From assembly GCA_028752905.1 (NCBI GenBank), contig JAQNBH010000014.1, positions 30,027,776 through 30,091,775 of the forward strand: DNA of 64,000 nucleotides. Reading direction: 5' to 3'. Origin of the DNA: Cladorhizidae sp. MBARI D1340-BT2. Taxonomy: Eukaryota; Porifera; Demospongiae; Poecilosclerida; Cladorhizidae. The notes beneath the pieces were generated by a model, which did no database searches, was not told the origin of the DNA, and worked only from the letters and a program-made list of their open reading frames with translations. Shown piece by piece: positions 57,201 through 62,985 of the stretch (the stretch's first letter is position 1; each line of letters begins with the position of its first letter). The position numbers and the translations under genes were made by a program.

Positions 57201-59106
57201 CTACAATAGCTAGAGTCTGTTGCTATGTTTATACACCCTGTGTGTCTGGACATCTGAAATTTGTGCAGTCGTAATCTTCGTTGGTTCTGACTTTTCCTCA
57301 GCTCTCTCCTCTTTCTTCTCAGCAGAAAATGTTTCCTGCGCATCTGTAGGTAGCTGATCAGCAAGAAAAGGACGCAAAAACAAACTCCACCTCAAATTCA
57401 GCTACAGTGTACGATTTTGACTGATTTTGGTAGGCTCATTATTTTTGCTTCGTATATATATATATATATATATATATAGTTTATTTTTGTGCTAGTGTGG
57501 ACGTGATGAATGCACATCAGCATTTTCCTCTACCCGACGGACATTAATGTGCATCAGTTTAAATGCAGTGTGGACAGGCCTTTAAAGATGACATACACTC
57601 CACACTATCCTCATGTCACCTGACTTCCCTTTCATGTCACTTGACTACAACTACCTGTCATCTGACTAGTGTTACCTGTCAACTGACTGCCCTTATCTGC
57701 CACCTGACTGCCTTTGGCTCAGAGCTAGTAAGCGTATTGATAACCCGTCTTCCCTGCAGGCATTCATCAGCTTACCTGTCTAGTTTATGTCTAGTTTTTG
57801 CACAGTCAGCATAACCGTGAACCAGGTATAATGTAGATGCAAAGCATCATGTTCTATAATTGGAGGAAAAATCTATTTACAGATCCAGCCGGCTTGACTG
57901 TGACCCGAGTAACATTAAAGTTACATGGTTGGCAACTGCTAAGTTCCATAGAGACGCCAGTGTTGTCCATTCACAGGGACACCAAGCAGAAATGGAGGCT
58001 AAGAGTGACATTTTGAAATTGTTTTTGCAGGCAACTTGTACACATAAATGTACGGATTATACACAATGCACATACATGTACATGTATATATATATATACA
58101 CATGCCATAACATACACACACATGCCATAACATATACACACATTCCATTAACATACACACACATGCCATTAACATACACAAACATGCCATAACATACACA
58201 CACATGCCATAACTTATACACACATGCCATAACATACACACACATGCCATAACATACACACACATGCTATAACATACACACACATGCTATAACATATACA
58301 CACATGCCATAACATACACACACATGCCATTAACATACACACACATGCCATTAACATACACACATGCCATAACATACACACACATGCCATAACATATACA
58401 CATTCCATTAACATACACACACATGCCATTAACATACACACATGCCATAACATACACACACATGCCATAACATATACACATTCCATTAACATACACACAC
58501 ATGCCATTAACATACACACATGCCATAACATACACACACATGCCATAACATACACACACATGCCATAACATATACACACATGCCATAACATATACACACA
58601 TGCCATAACATACACACACATGCCATAACATACACACACATGCCATAACATACACACGCCATTAACATACACACATGCCATTAACATACACACATGCCAT
58701 AACATATACACACATGCCATAACATATACACACATGCCATAACATACACACACATGTCATAACATATACACACATGCCATAACATATACACACATGCCAT
58801 TAACATATGTCATAACATACACACATGCAATGAACCACATGCGCTCTGACCTCTGCTTTGCATACGTACCTTGAGCTCTTGCAGAAGAACCATTGGTGAA
58901 TGCCTGGGTGAGCTAGTATTGGAGTATCTCCTGATTAGCTCGGACACATCAGACTCTGCTCCTTCTAACCAAGGGATCACATCATCGTAGTTAGTTTGAA
59001 ACTCCTCCCACCACTGTATGATGACCTGTAGACGTGTCCGCGCTTCTTCGTTGGACGAATACATGGTATCGATCTTCATACTCAGGAGCTTGTTGCTGCA
59101 TAGCAA
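22296..59106 (-). CDS. Large spectrin-repeat protein with C-terminal membrane anchor, 17 exons visible, 5' end outside
   Basis: Seventeen exons (4629 nt; 1542 codons plus stop) are listed separately. All introns are GT-AG, and the codon phase agrees at all sixteen junctions, including phase-1 and phase-2 ones. The protein is almost wholly alpha-helical, with spectrin-repeat signatures: tryptophan-centred segments such as VRTKWEEL, NFLTRLTSFLNWL, DKWGVVQRLLEAR and LLDLWENF, spaced about 100-110 residues, with several exons close to one repeat long (107-110 codons). A single hydrophobic segment near the C-terminus with a basic MKKEQSPFKPL tail predicts a tail-anchored protein with the rod in the cytosol. 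The overall plan is nesprin-like (rod plus C-terminal membrane anchor, linking cytoskeleton to a membrane), but no canonical KASH tail is present. Dystonin- or dystrophin-type alternatives lack such an anchor. No N-terminal calponin-homology domains are in the window. Confidence 0.85.
22975..23125. repeat. Palindromic repeat ACACATGTGTAATATAATAC
   Basis: About six imperfect units of 20-24 bp. ACACATGTGT is itself a 10-bp palindrome. Confidence 0.85.
23570..24165. repeat. 28-30 bp minisatellite (ATGGATACAATTAGAGGATG)
   Basis: About 20 units built from ATGGATACAATTAGAGGATG followed by ATACATGT or ATAGATAT. Alternating variants form a higher-order pattern near 23750-23950. Confidence 0.9.
24741..24773 (+). 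ncRNA. Hammerhead-ribozyme-like motif, copy 1
   Basis: CTGATGA (24741-24747), one extra A, a 7-bp stem II (24749-24755 with 24759-24765, one G-T pair, loop GCA), then GAAAC (24766-24770) and GTC (24771-24773). This is the arrangement of a hammerhead core with a minimal stem III, as found in Penelope-like retroelements and retrozymes. Stem I pairing is not evident around it, and the extra A before stem II is not standard, so activity is uncertain. A sister copy is at 41536-41568. Confidence 0.5.
25335..25605. repeat. 48-bp minisatellite (GGGGAGATATGGCATGGTCA)
   Basis: About 5.5 units containing GATATGGCATGGTCAGGTGT. The unit is 16 codons, so more than one frame stays open across the array; these are not genes. 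Confidence 0.9.
25831..26028 (-). CDS. Spectrin-repeat gene, visible exon 16
   Basis: 66 codons, phase 0; acceptor CCTTCCTCCCTCAG, donor AAG|GTGAAA. Helical: CRELQKESVSLRGRWRELEQ then RIKRNLEKLNDK, the last complete coiled segment before the membrane-anchor exon. Confidence 0.9.
26040..26830. other. Intron 15, right-hand unique part
   Basis: No gene seen. Two diverged copies of a segment around ACTTCTTTCTTTGG...AGCAGCTGTAGCTAC lie near 26310 and 26470. 26645-26830 looks like unique intronic DNA. Confidence 0.5.
26831..28055. repeat. 68-bp minisatellite (GACACACACTGGACCAACAT)
   Basis: About 18 units, mostly 68 bp, containing CACTGGGTGGAGGCAGGTTG and TTGACAATAGCTCTATGGGG. Shortened variants appear from 27590 on. 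It fills most of intron 15. Open frames across it are by-products. Confidence 0.95.
28093..28419 (-). CDS. Spectrin-repeat gene, visible exon 15
   Basis: 109 codons, phase 0; acceptor ACTCATCACAG, donor AAG|GTCCGT. Contains RYRSLEEAWDKMVDTIKELC and LCLCLGRLEKSTTESEMDV. Confidence 0.9.
28420..29040. other. Intron 14, left-hand part
   Basis: AT-rich intronic DNA with a weak repeated ATTACTAGAGATTACTGATT motif (28530-28720). No gene seen. Confidence 0.5.
29041..30690. repeat. 46-bp minisatellite (GCTAGCTGCTGCTTGGATGG)
   Basis: About 33 units. Consensus contains GCTAGCTGCTGCTTGGATGG, GCTAGCTACTC and TTGTCTCCATAACTCT; the GCTAGC palindrome occurs twice per unit. The 29041-29330 part is a degenerate edge. 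Confidence 0.95.
30691..31254. other. Intron 14, spacer between two arrays
   Basis: Unique DNA with an imperfect 117-bp direct duplication around ATAGGTGATGGCCTCACACA (30953-31045 and 31060-31140). No gene seen. Confidence 0.55.
31255..32815. repeat. 26-bp minisatellite (TACATGCACTAGTGTGTGAT)
   Basis: About 62 units of TACATGCACTAGTGTGTGAT plus GTACTA, with occasional 20-bp units lacking TGATGT. CACTAGTG is a perfect 8-bp palindrome in each unit. Very homogeneous, so probably young and length-variable. Confidence 0.95.
32923..33252 (-). CDS. Spectrin-repeat gene, visible exon 14
   Basis: 110 codons, exactly one typical spectrin-repeat length, phase 0; acceptor CCTCCTCCATCAG, donor AAG|GTCAGT. 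Contains FTELTTRAEQWTNHIAEIVA and SWTEFSKTLEVLIKWTW. Confidence 0.9.
33253..33810. other. Intron 13 with poly-G and poly-C tracts
   Basis: Holds a 23-base G run (33298-33320) close to the exon 14 acceptor and a 21-base C run (33697-33717) about 95 bp from the exon 13 donor, with pyrimidine-rich sequence between. No tandem minisatellite. The pyrimidine-rich open frame on the plus strand here is low complexity. Confidence 0.8.
33811..34269 (-). CDS. Spectrin-repeat gene, visible exon 13
   Basis: 153 codons, phase 0; acceptor TGGTCGTGCAG, donor ATG|GTGAGG. Begins with VEEVRVVQEFLEQVKEEEEE and includes EELHKRLQRLETLQDLKSSN and LLQGWSNVSGSLGGRIATM, spectrin-like helices with an acidic first helix. 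Confidence 0.9.
34390..35240. repeat. 24/27-bp minisatellite (AGAGAAGAGTTAATATATGA)
   Basis: About 33 units alternating between a 24-bp form (GGTAG insert) and a 27-bp form (TGGTGAC insert). Lies in intron 12. Confidence 0.95.
35241..36635. other. Intron 12, central part with two short arrays
   Basis: Contains four copies of TACATGCATGTAACAGCATG (35845-35935) and about eight copies of CACGACCAATCCCTCTC (36015-36145). The minus strand at 35385-35300 reads DEDGEDRLRNRPSDLLDS and a few more residues to a stop, a coding-like end that was not identified. Rest unremarkable. Confidence 0.5.
36640..37565. repeat. 18-bp minisatellite (CTGGAGGGGCAGTCACAA)
   Basis: About 50 units. The unit is six codons and lacks stops in several frames on both strands, so long frames exist in parallel (for example 36619-37593 plus, 36776-37369 minus). 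A TATGTA interruption recurs at irregular spacing (36775, 37105, 37360, 37455, 37480). Confidence 0.95.
37716..38246 (-). CDS. Spectrin-repeat gene, visible exon 12
   Basis: 177 codons, phase 0; acceptor CATCCCTGCAG, donor AGG|GTGAGT. About one and a half repeats: FVxxHRELLGHLETHMNMLK region, VLQAWLGKVNTDLESDNVQF, then EDLEFINECIQRLKKED. Open throughout, with no stop in 531 nt. Confidence 0.9.
38590..39010. repeat. ~37-bp minisatellite (GGCTAGGGCAGTGGTTGCCA)
   Basis: About 10 irregular units containing GGCAGTGGTTGCCAGGCATT and CTGGAGGCAGT, in intron 11. 38250-38590 before it is G-rich with a GGGTTAAAGACAGG-like motif. Confidence 0.85.
39475..41040. repeat. ~68-bp repeat (CTAGCTAGCTATAGAACACT) interrupted by family X
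   Basis: Units containing ACTCACTAGCTAGCTATAGA and TACACTTGTAGTAGCTCACT occur at 39500-39653 and 40858-41035. The intervening 1204 bp are the family X transposon. The uninterrupted neighbouring units act as an internal empty site. Confidence 0.85.
39654..40857 (+). mobile_element. Family X DNA transposon, intact non-autonomous copy
   Basis: 1204 bp with 13-bp perfect inverted ends CAGACCTGCCAAC, flanked by CTTGTA on both sides (39648-39653 and 40858-40863). Neighbouring uninterrupted repeats have a single CTTGTAGTAG, which confirms a 6-bp target duplication. No transposase frame. Internal GTTCGGATA motifs at 40103-40128 recall pogo/Tigger-type ends but are internal here. Superfamily unassigned: 6-bp duplications are reported for groups such as IS3EU and Dada. 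Confidence 0.9.
41041..41535. other. Intron 11, AT-rich part
   Basis: Dominated by TATA-type dinucleotide and ATATGCCAATATAATACATG repeats (41280-41490). No gene; open frames here are low complexity. Confidence 0.7.
41536..41568 (-). ncRNA. Hammerhead-ribozyme-like motif, copy 2
   Basis: On the minus strand CTGATGA, extra A, stem II arms GGCTAGA and TCTAGTT with loop GCA, then GAAAC and GTC. It differs from copy 1 within the core by one base that turns a G-C pair into G-T, so pairing is kept. The sequences after both motifs are also related (AAGAGTATACAACTTTAAGT here), so both copies belong to one dispersed family. Confidence 0.5.
41968..42181 (-). CDS. Spectrin-repeat gene, visible exon 11
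   Basis: 214 nt; acceptor TTGTTGTTGTTGTAG (formed by a CAA repeat on the plus strand), donor GAG|GTACAT. The split codon from exon 10 joins to WNDVQMHW. Helical: ETLLHLEATEAEMRHVLQIR and EEFEWLEMCEHEAAIRNRI. Confidence 0.9.
42380..42490. repeat. ~32-bp repeat (GAGGCTGGTTAGTTACCATC)
   Basis: Three to four units in intron 10, after a CAA trinucleotide run (42184-42213) that forms the acceptor tract of exon 11 and an ATA-rich run (42325-42360). Confidence 0.75.
42666..42722 (-). CDS. Candidate duplicated mini-exon (10b), phase 2-2
   Basis: A diverged tandem copy of the 3' part of exon 10 and its donor lies 100-150 bp downstream. Between an acceptor-like TTTAATACAG and the donor TCAAG|GTGGGT it gives a 57-nt segment that both begins and ends in phase 2. 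If included it would add 19 in-frame residues between exons 10 and 11 without disturbing either. Weak polypyrimidine support; it may simply be a non-functional duplicate. Confidence 0.35.
42817..42935 (-). CDS. Spectrin-repeat gene, visible exon 10
   Basis: 119 nt; acceptor GTGCCTGCAG, donor TCAAG|GTGGGT, ends phase 2. Sequence NFMEMLEGKSGSIDDIAEQA followed by KAEDGLKKNGTSDVES, a loop-like stretch. Its 3' part, including the donor and 50 or so intronic bases, is duplicated at about 42623-42722. Confidence 0.85.
43195..43800. repeat. 34-bp minisatellite (CACTCCTCTCCCAACCCACT)
   Basis: About 17 units, pyrimidine-rich on the plus strand, in intron 9. A 16-base C run (43021-43036) lies nearby. 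Confidence 0.9.
43870..44026 (-). CDS. Spectrin-repeat gene, visible exon 9
   Basis: 157 nt; acceptor CTCTGCCCTCAG, donor AGG|GTGAGA. Reads LLTLLDLWENFEGVVKELL then NWIMAESESF, a textbook spectrin-like helix. Begins with one base of a split codon and ends phase 0. Intron 8 before it is only 99 bp. Confidence 0.9.
44126..44286 (-). CDS. Spectrin-repeat gene, visible exon 8
   Basis: 161 nt, starts phase 0 after CCCCTCGTAG, ends phase 2 at ATGAG|GTGTGG. Contains GEWLEAIMEGVKEKWFGFVD. Split codon completed by the first G of exon 9. Confidence 0.9.
44380..44645. repeat. ~34-bp minisatellite (GTAAAGGGTCAGTGGCAAGC)
   Basis: About seven units filling most of the 451-bp intron 7. Confidence 0.85.
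44738..45064 (-). CDS. Spectrin-repeat gene, visible exon 7
   Basis: 109 codons, phase 0; acceptor CTCCCCCAG, perfect donor TAT|GTAAGT. One repeat-length unit rich in charged heptads (DKVADQERRYSTMFEDTEER, VKMFEAWVEKVDKILAKR). Confidence 0.9.
45065..45835. other. Intron 6, left unique part
   Basis: No gene seen. AT-rich unique DNA with no clear transposon signature. Confidence 0.5.
45836..48300. repeat. 41-bp minisatellite (GTGAAGAGGTGGAGATGGCA)
   Basis: About 60 units over 2.46 kb, the largest array in the window. Each contains GTGAAGAGGTGGAGATGGCA and ATGG(C/T)CAGTG(C/T)CACTGCTACA. A segment of about 530 bp seems repeated (compare 47210-47640 with 47740-48100), implying duplication of blocks. 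Confidence 0.95.
48301..48530. other. Intron 6 spacer
   Basis: Unique DNA between two arrays; no gene seen. Confidence 0.4.
48535..48705. repeat. 21-bp minisatellite (CCTCACCCTCACCACATGTC)
   Basis: Eight units of seven codons each, which explains the open His/Pro-rich frame here. Confidence 0.95.
48706..49264. other. Intron 6, central unique part
   Basis: No gene seen; includes a 9-14 base C run near 48834-48849. Confidence 0.5.
49265..49680. repeat. Repeat ACTTCTAGTATATCCCTACA with a 179-bp tandem duplication
   Basis: Irregular units of about 20 bp. The segment from about 49291 recurs from 49470 (offset 179) almost without change. A related array resumes at 50760-51180. Confidence 0.85.
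49815..50130. repeat. 60-bp minisatellite (TAAGCAAGTGTTGATCTCAA)
   Basis: Five units, including 66-bp variants with an extra ACAGT, directly beside exon 6. The proposed exon 6 donor sits at the array edge. Confidence 0.85.
50136..50243 (-). CDS. Spectrin-repeat gene, visible exon 6, 3' boundary uncertain
   Basis: 36 codons; acceptor CCACCAG, donor ACA|GTATGT. The first 25 codons (VLLETSLMMGLKDEISAMKS) look like a spectrin helix that continues the repeat of exon 5. The last 11 codons look less protein-like, so the true donor could differ. Phase 0 at both ends. Confidence 0.65.
50365..50757 (+). mobile_element. Diverged fragment related to family X
   Basis: Segments such as ACTTCAGTGCCTT, CTTTAGCAAGACCACAAG, CTCGAGAAGTTTGGCTTCAT and TTCGGATATGCAA align in order with 40370-40680 and 40100-40130 of the intact copy, with many differences. 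Ends not defined. Lies in intron 5. Confidence 0.6.
50758..51165. repeat. Irregular ACTTCTAGTATATCCC repeat, second block
   Basis: Same family as 49265-49680, here ending directly at the exon 5 donor. Confidence 0.8.
51171..51322 (-). CDS. Spectrin-repeat gene, visible exon 5
   Basis: 152 nt; acceptor CCTCCCCTCCATTAG, donor GAA|GTATGT. Reads LVPLVERLREFVRVSSKFE then TWLQEKEVELEACGPIG, a clear spectrin-like helix pair with the conserved W. The intron on its 5' side is phase 1, matching exon 4. Confidence 0.9.
51323..52220. other. Intron 4, unique part with small repeats
   Basis: Three imperfect copies of a GACGTGCTTATCTATGTACA-type segment (51480-51710), then C-rich sequence (51708-51860). 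A coding-like fragment at 51913-52059 is listed separately. Confidence 0.55.
51913..52059 (+). pseudogene. Unidentified coding-like fragment
   Basis: A plus-strand frame with balanced, protein-like composition: it contains KYNRFLDFLQAKELVGAQTM and LPPEVIHSLRSLFKRLVP, followed by TGA. It is flanked upstream by stops. It resembles the C-terminal end of a protein and could be a transposon or retrocopy remnant. Not recognised. Confidence 0.3.
52225..52395. repeat. 23-bp minisatellite (CTAGCTCTTAGCTAGCAATA)
   Basis: About seven units in intron 4. Confidence 0.9.
52665..53490. repeat. ~25-bp minisatellite (GCAGCTGCATCCTATGCTGC)
   Basis: About 32 units of 25-26 bp plus shorter variants. CAGCTG and the CCATGG-type junction make the unit rich in short palindromes. 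Three long plus-strand frames cross it; all are by-products. Confidence 0.95.
53778..53993 (+). pseudogene. pogo/Tigger-type transposase remnant, DNA-binding domain
   Basis: The frame KLPFTSRETKSCDIVKNGR followed by TLARVLVEYSVGRSTIHVI and RSKDKMKTF matches the N-terminal helix-turn-helix (CENP-B/pogo-like) of Tigger transposases, which bind the transposon ends. It stops at 53991-53993 without catalytic domain. A dead fragment in intron 4. Confidence 0.6.
54062..54236 (-). CDS. Spectrin-repeat gene, visible exon 4
   Basis: 175 nt; starts phase 0 after TATCTCTAG and ends phase 1 at GAAG|GTGGGT. Helical (LASLKALTHMAEELRGQV, MMQQMVAMWDKLDKG). Its single leftover base fits the two-base start of exon 5. 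Confidence 0.85.
54340..54605. repeat. Short repeat CTAAATGTGGTCTCTAAATG
   Basis: About 18 irregular units of 13-17 bp in intron 3. Confidence 0.85.
54945..55905. repeat. 69-bp minisatellite (GTGCAGACAACATCAACAGG)
   Basis: About 14 units of 69 bp (23 codons) containing GGACCAGGGAAGGCCTCGAC and ATGGTGGGAGGCTCTGATGG. Open frames run on both strands because of the codon-multiple unit length. Occupies much of intron 3. Confidence 0.95.
56053..56079. repeat. 27-base poly-C tract followed by a CA repeat
   Basis: Lies 30 bases beyond the exon 3 donor; on the transcribed strand of the gene it is a G run in the RNA. Confidence 0.95.
56109..56879 (-). CDS. Spectrin-repeat gene, visible exon 3, largest exon
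   Basis: 257 codons, phase 0 at both ends; acceptor GTGCGTGTAG, donor AAAG|GTGAGG. Holds two spectrin-like repeats: VEHVRTKWEELREKIRHHL with FLNWLSMFHAHL, and MDKWGVVQRLLEARETDLEM with FSWLRGKLDMN. Between them is an acidic, disordered-looking insert (STDEEEEMDGSDQG) that could be a phosphorylation or interaction site. Confidence 0.9.
57237..57353 (-). CDS. Spectrin-repeat gene, visible exon 2 (acidic/basic linker)
   Basis: 39 codons, phase 0 at both ends. Acceptor TTTTCTTGCTGATCAG, donor AGG|GTGTAT. Encodes a charged segment (AEKKEERAEEKSEP) that reads as a flexible linker between repeats. Support is splice signals and phase only, so this is the least certain exon after exon 6. Confidence 0.65.
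57354..58094. other. Intron 1, left unique part
   Basis: Contains a TA-dinucleotide run (57455-57478) and a short CACCTGACT/TGTCA-type repeat (57610-57715). No gene seen. Confidence 0.6.
58095..58830. repeat. 20-bp minisatellite (ACATGCCATAACATACACAC)
   Basis: About 36 units of 20 bp and variants (ATTAACATA). Minus-strand frames of Met/Cys/Val repeats here are by-products. Confidence 0.95.
58870..59106 (-). CDS. Spectrin-repeat gene, visible exon 1
   Basis: 79 codons, phase 0 at both ends. Acceptor TTTCCTCTGTAG, donor CAAG|GTACGT. Helical, with IIQWWEEFQTNYDDVIPWL as the core of a spectrin-like repeat. A good acceptor means at least one exon lies further upstream. Confidence 0.85.
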
Positions 59107-59400
59107 CTACAGAGGAAATACAAATGAGGGGGGAAAGGGTTAAAAATAAAGGGGTGGAAAGGGGTCAAAAGGAAAGGATAGAAAGGAGTTAAAAAGAAAG
59201 GGATTGGCAAGAGGAAAAGGGCTAAGGAGAAAGGGTTAAATAATTTTGCAAAACACACTCATGCATTAAAACGATGAATTAATTGCCTATTTGTAAGATA
59301 ATTGTAAGATAATAGGTCGCACCAGAATTACAAGCCACTCATCCAAAATTAGTCATCATACAATTTTTTTTAATAATTGTCGGAGCATACATAAATCGCA
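59107..59400. other. Upstream intron sequence
   Basis: GA-rich just upstream of exon 1 (AAAGGGTTAAAAA-type repeats), then AT-rich. No gene seen. Confidence 0.5.
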
Positions 59401-61070
59401 AAATGAAGCAGCCTTGTGCATCGGCATTCAGGAGCTAGAGTAAGCTAGCAGCCTTGTGCATCAGCATTCAGGAGCTAGCTACCTTGTGCATCAGCATTCA
59501 GGAGCTAGAGTAAGCTAGCTACCTTGTGCATCAGCATTCAGGAGCTAGAGTAGGCTAGCTGCCTTGTGTATCAGCATTCAGGAGCTAGCTACCTTGTGCA
59601 TCAGCATTCAGGAGCTAGAGTAAGCTAGCTACCTTGTGCATCGGCATTCAGGAGCTTAGCAGCCTTGTGCATCAGCATTCAGGGGCTAGAGTAGGCTAGC
59701 TGCCTTGTGCATCAGCATTCAGGAGCTAGAGTAGGCTAGCTGCCTTGTGCATCAGCATTCAGGAGCTAGAGTAAGCTAGCTACCTTGTGCATCGGCATTC
59801 AGGAGCTTAGCAGCCTTGTGCATCAGCATTCAGGAGCTAGAGTAGGCTAGCTGCCTTGTGCATCAGCATTCAGGAGCTAGAGTAGGCAGCGGCCTTGTGC
59901 ATCAGCATTCAGGGGCTAGAGTAGGCTAGCAGCCTTGTGCATCGGCATTCAGGAGCTAGAGTAAGCTAGCAGCCTTGTGCATCAGCATTCAGGAGCTAGA
60001 GTAGGCTAGCTGCCTTGTGCATCAGCATTCAGGAGCTAGAGTAGGCAGCGGCCTTGTGCATCAGTATTCAGGAGCTAGAGTAGGCTAGCTGCCCTGTGCA
60101 TCAGCATTCAGGGGCTAGAGTAGGCTAGCTACCTTGTGCATCAGCATTCAGGGGCTAGAGTAGGCAGCAGCCTTGTGCATCAGCATTCAGGAGCTAGCTG
60201 CCTTGTGCATCAGCATTCAGGAGCTAGAGTAGGCTAGCTGCCTTGTGCATCAGCATTCAGGGGCTAGAGTAGGCTAGCTGCCTTGTGCATCAGCATTCAG
60301 GAGTTAGAGTAGGCAGCGGCCTTGTGCATCAGCATTCAGGAGCTAGAGTAGGCTAGCTACCTTGTGCATCAGTATTCAGGAGCTAGAGTAGGCTAGCTGC
60401 CTTGTGCATCAGCATTCAGGGGCTAGAGTAGGCTAGCTGCCTTGTGCATCAGCATTCAGGGGCTAGAGTAGGCTAGCTGCCTTGTGCATCAGTATTCAGG
60501 AGCTAGAGTAGGCTGGCTGCCTTGTGCATCAGTATTCAGGAGCTCAAGTAGGCTAGCTGCCTTGTGCATCAGCATTCAGGAGCTAGAGTAGGCCGCAGCC
60601 TTGTGCATCAGTATTCAGGAGCTAGAGTAAGCTAGTGCATCAGAGCTAGAGTAGGCTAGCTGCCTTGTGCATCAGAGCTAGAGTAGGCTAGCTGCCTTGT
60701 GCATCATCATTCAGGAGCTAGAGTAAGCTAGCAGCCTTGTGCATCAGCATTCAGGGGCTAGAGTAGGCTAGCTGCCTTGTGCATCAGTATTCAGGAGCTA
60801 GAGTAGGCTGGCTGCCTTGTGCATCAGTATTCAGGAGCTCAAGTAGGCTAGCTGCCTTGTGCATCAGTATTCAGGAGCTAGAGTAAGCTAGTGCATCAGA
60901 GCTAGAGTAGGCTAGCTGCCTTGTGCATCAGAGCTAGAGTAGGCTAGCTGCCTTGTGCATCATCATTCAGGAGCTAGAGTAGGCTAGCTACCTTGTGCAT
61001 CATCATTCAGGAGCTAGAGTAAGCTAGCAGCCTTGTCAGCATTCAGGAGCTCGAGTAGGCTCTGAATGTT
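59401..61070. repeat. 40-bp minisatellite (TTGTGCATCAGCATTCAGGA)
   Basis: About 42 units containing TTGTGCATCAGCATTCAGGA and GCTAGAGTAGGCTAGCTGCC, with shorter variants. Unrelated in sequence to the 40-bp array in 10-21 kb. Confidence 0.95.
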
Positions 61071-61830
61071 CTGGCTGACCTTGATGGCGATTTGGTGCCA
61101 GACATTTCACACCAAAAGTAACGGAGAGAACTCTATCTGGCTGGGTAAGAGGTCGAACACTGCACTTGTGAGCCTGCCCAGTGATTCATCTTAGCCACTG
61201 CAATTATCATTCCAGAAAAATGGACACATTCGGAATGTAAGACACACCCCTTAGATGGAGTCCTACTGCAACCTCTACTCTGTATTTAGCTACAATTATT
61301 ATTATTTCTTTCTTATTATTTATTTCTTACTATTTATTTTGACGCTCTCACTCAAATCCTGCCAGAGTGTTACGGGATTAGCCCTACCGAGGGAAGGCTC
61401 TTGCTTCCGCTTTCTCTGTGCCCTTCGGGTTTGCCTCCCAAAGACTCGCACGCGTGTTGTCATTATTTATCATTTTATTTAACTATTTATTATTTATTTC
61501 ATTATTTACTTACTTTTTTCTTATTATTTCGTTATTTTTCATTATTCATTATTATTTATTTGATTATTTATTTCATTACTTATTATTTATCATTATTTAT
61601 TATTTCATCATTATTTCATTATTTATTTCGTTACTTAGTATTTATTATTTATCATTATTTATTTATTTCATTTTTATCTGATTGTTTATTTTATTATTTA
61701 TTGTCGTGCATTTATTTATTTTTTCCACCTATTTTTTTAAATTTCCTTATTTTACACTGCACATGCCCAGTAGATTACTGAATTATAGAAAGAGGGCACC
61801 GGCCAGCGAAAAAAAGGCTGTTAATAATTG
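61071..61830. other. Low-complexity TTATTTATT-rich region
   Basis: 61270-61760 is mostly TTATTTATTTCATTA-type sequence; the open frames there are low complexity. 61080-61250 is unique and has no convincing exon. Confidence 0.75.
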
Positions 61831-62985
61831 CAACTGCCAACTCTTAGACAATCTCTTCCACCTTAAGCTGCCATCTCTTAGACAATCTCTTCCACCTTAA
61901 GCTGCCAATTCTTAGACAATCTCTTCCACCTTAAGCTGCCATCCCTTAGACAATCTCTTCCAGGCTGAAGCTGCTGTCTCTAGGACCATCTCTTCCACCT
62001 TAAGCTGCCATCTCTTAGACAATCTCTTCCAGGCTGAAGCTGCTGTCTCTAGGACCATCTCTTCCACCTTAAGCTGCCATCTCTTAGACAATCTCTTCCA
62101 GGCTGAAGCTGTTGTCTCTAGGAAATCTCTTCCACCTTAAGCTGCCATCTCTTAGACAATCTCTTCCACCTTAAGCTGCCAACTCTTAGACAATCTCTTC
62201 CACCTTAAGCTGCCATCCCTTAGACAATCTCTTCCAGGCTGAAGCTGCTGTCTCTAGGACCATCTCTTCCACCTTAAGCTGCCATCTCTTAGACAATCTC
62301 TTCCAGGCTGAAGCTGTTGTCTCTAGGAAATCTCTTCCACCTTAAACTGCCATCTCTTAGACAATCTCTTCCAGGCTGAAGCTGTTGTCTCTAGGAAATC
62401 TCTTCCACCTTAAGCTGCCATCTCTTAGACAATCTCTTCCACCTTAAGCTGCCAGCTCTTAGACAATCTCTTCCAGGCTGAAGCTGTTGTCAAATCTCTT
62501 CCACCTTAAGCTGCCATCTCTTAGACAATCTCCTCCAGGCTGAAGCTGTTGTCTCTAGGAAATCTCTTCCACCTTAAGCTGCCATCTCTTAGACAATCTC
62601 TTCCACCTTAAGCTGCCATCTCTTAGAAAATCTCTTCCAGGCTGAAGCTGCTGTACCTAGGACCATCTCTTCCACCTTAAGCTGCCATCTCTTAGACAAT
62701 CTCTTCCAGGCTGAAGCTGTTGTCTCTAGGAAATCTCTTCCACCTTAAGCTGCCATCTCTTAGACAATCTCCTCCAGGCTGAAGCTGTTGTCTCTAGGAA
62801 ATCTCTTCCACCTTAAACTGCCATCTCTTAGACAATCTCTTCCACCTTAAGCTGCCATCTCTTAGACAATCTCTTCCAGGCTGAAGCTGCTGTACCTAGG
62901 ACCATCTCTTCTACCTTAAGCTGCCATCTCTTAGACAATCTCTTCCAGCTGAAGCTGCTGCTCTAGTACCATCTTTTCAAGGGCT
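61831..62985. repeat. 34-bp minisatellite with a 68-bp higher-order form
   Basis: About 32 units. The basic unit has TCTTAGACAATCTCTTCCAC and CTTAAGCTGCCA. A second type has AGGCTGAAGCTGCTGTCTCT and AGGACCATC. The two alternate in places to give a 68-bp repeat. Confidence 0.95.

Noticed and set aside
58214..58753. Met/Cys/Val-rich frame that looks like a membrane protein
   Set aside because: Translation of a 20-bp TG/TA-rich minisatellite.
61055..61130. Possible upstream exon on the minus strand (WHQIAIKVSQNIQSLLELLN)
   Set aside because: A spectrin-like helix can be read, but the frame meets a TGA just upstream, no acceptor fits, and it runs into the 40-bp minisatellite. It may be a chance frame or a dead exon.
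61255..61900. Hydrophobic Tyr/Phe/Leu-rich frames resembling membrane proteins
   Set aside because: Translation of TTATTTATT-type low-complexity sequence.
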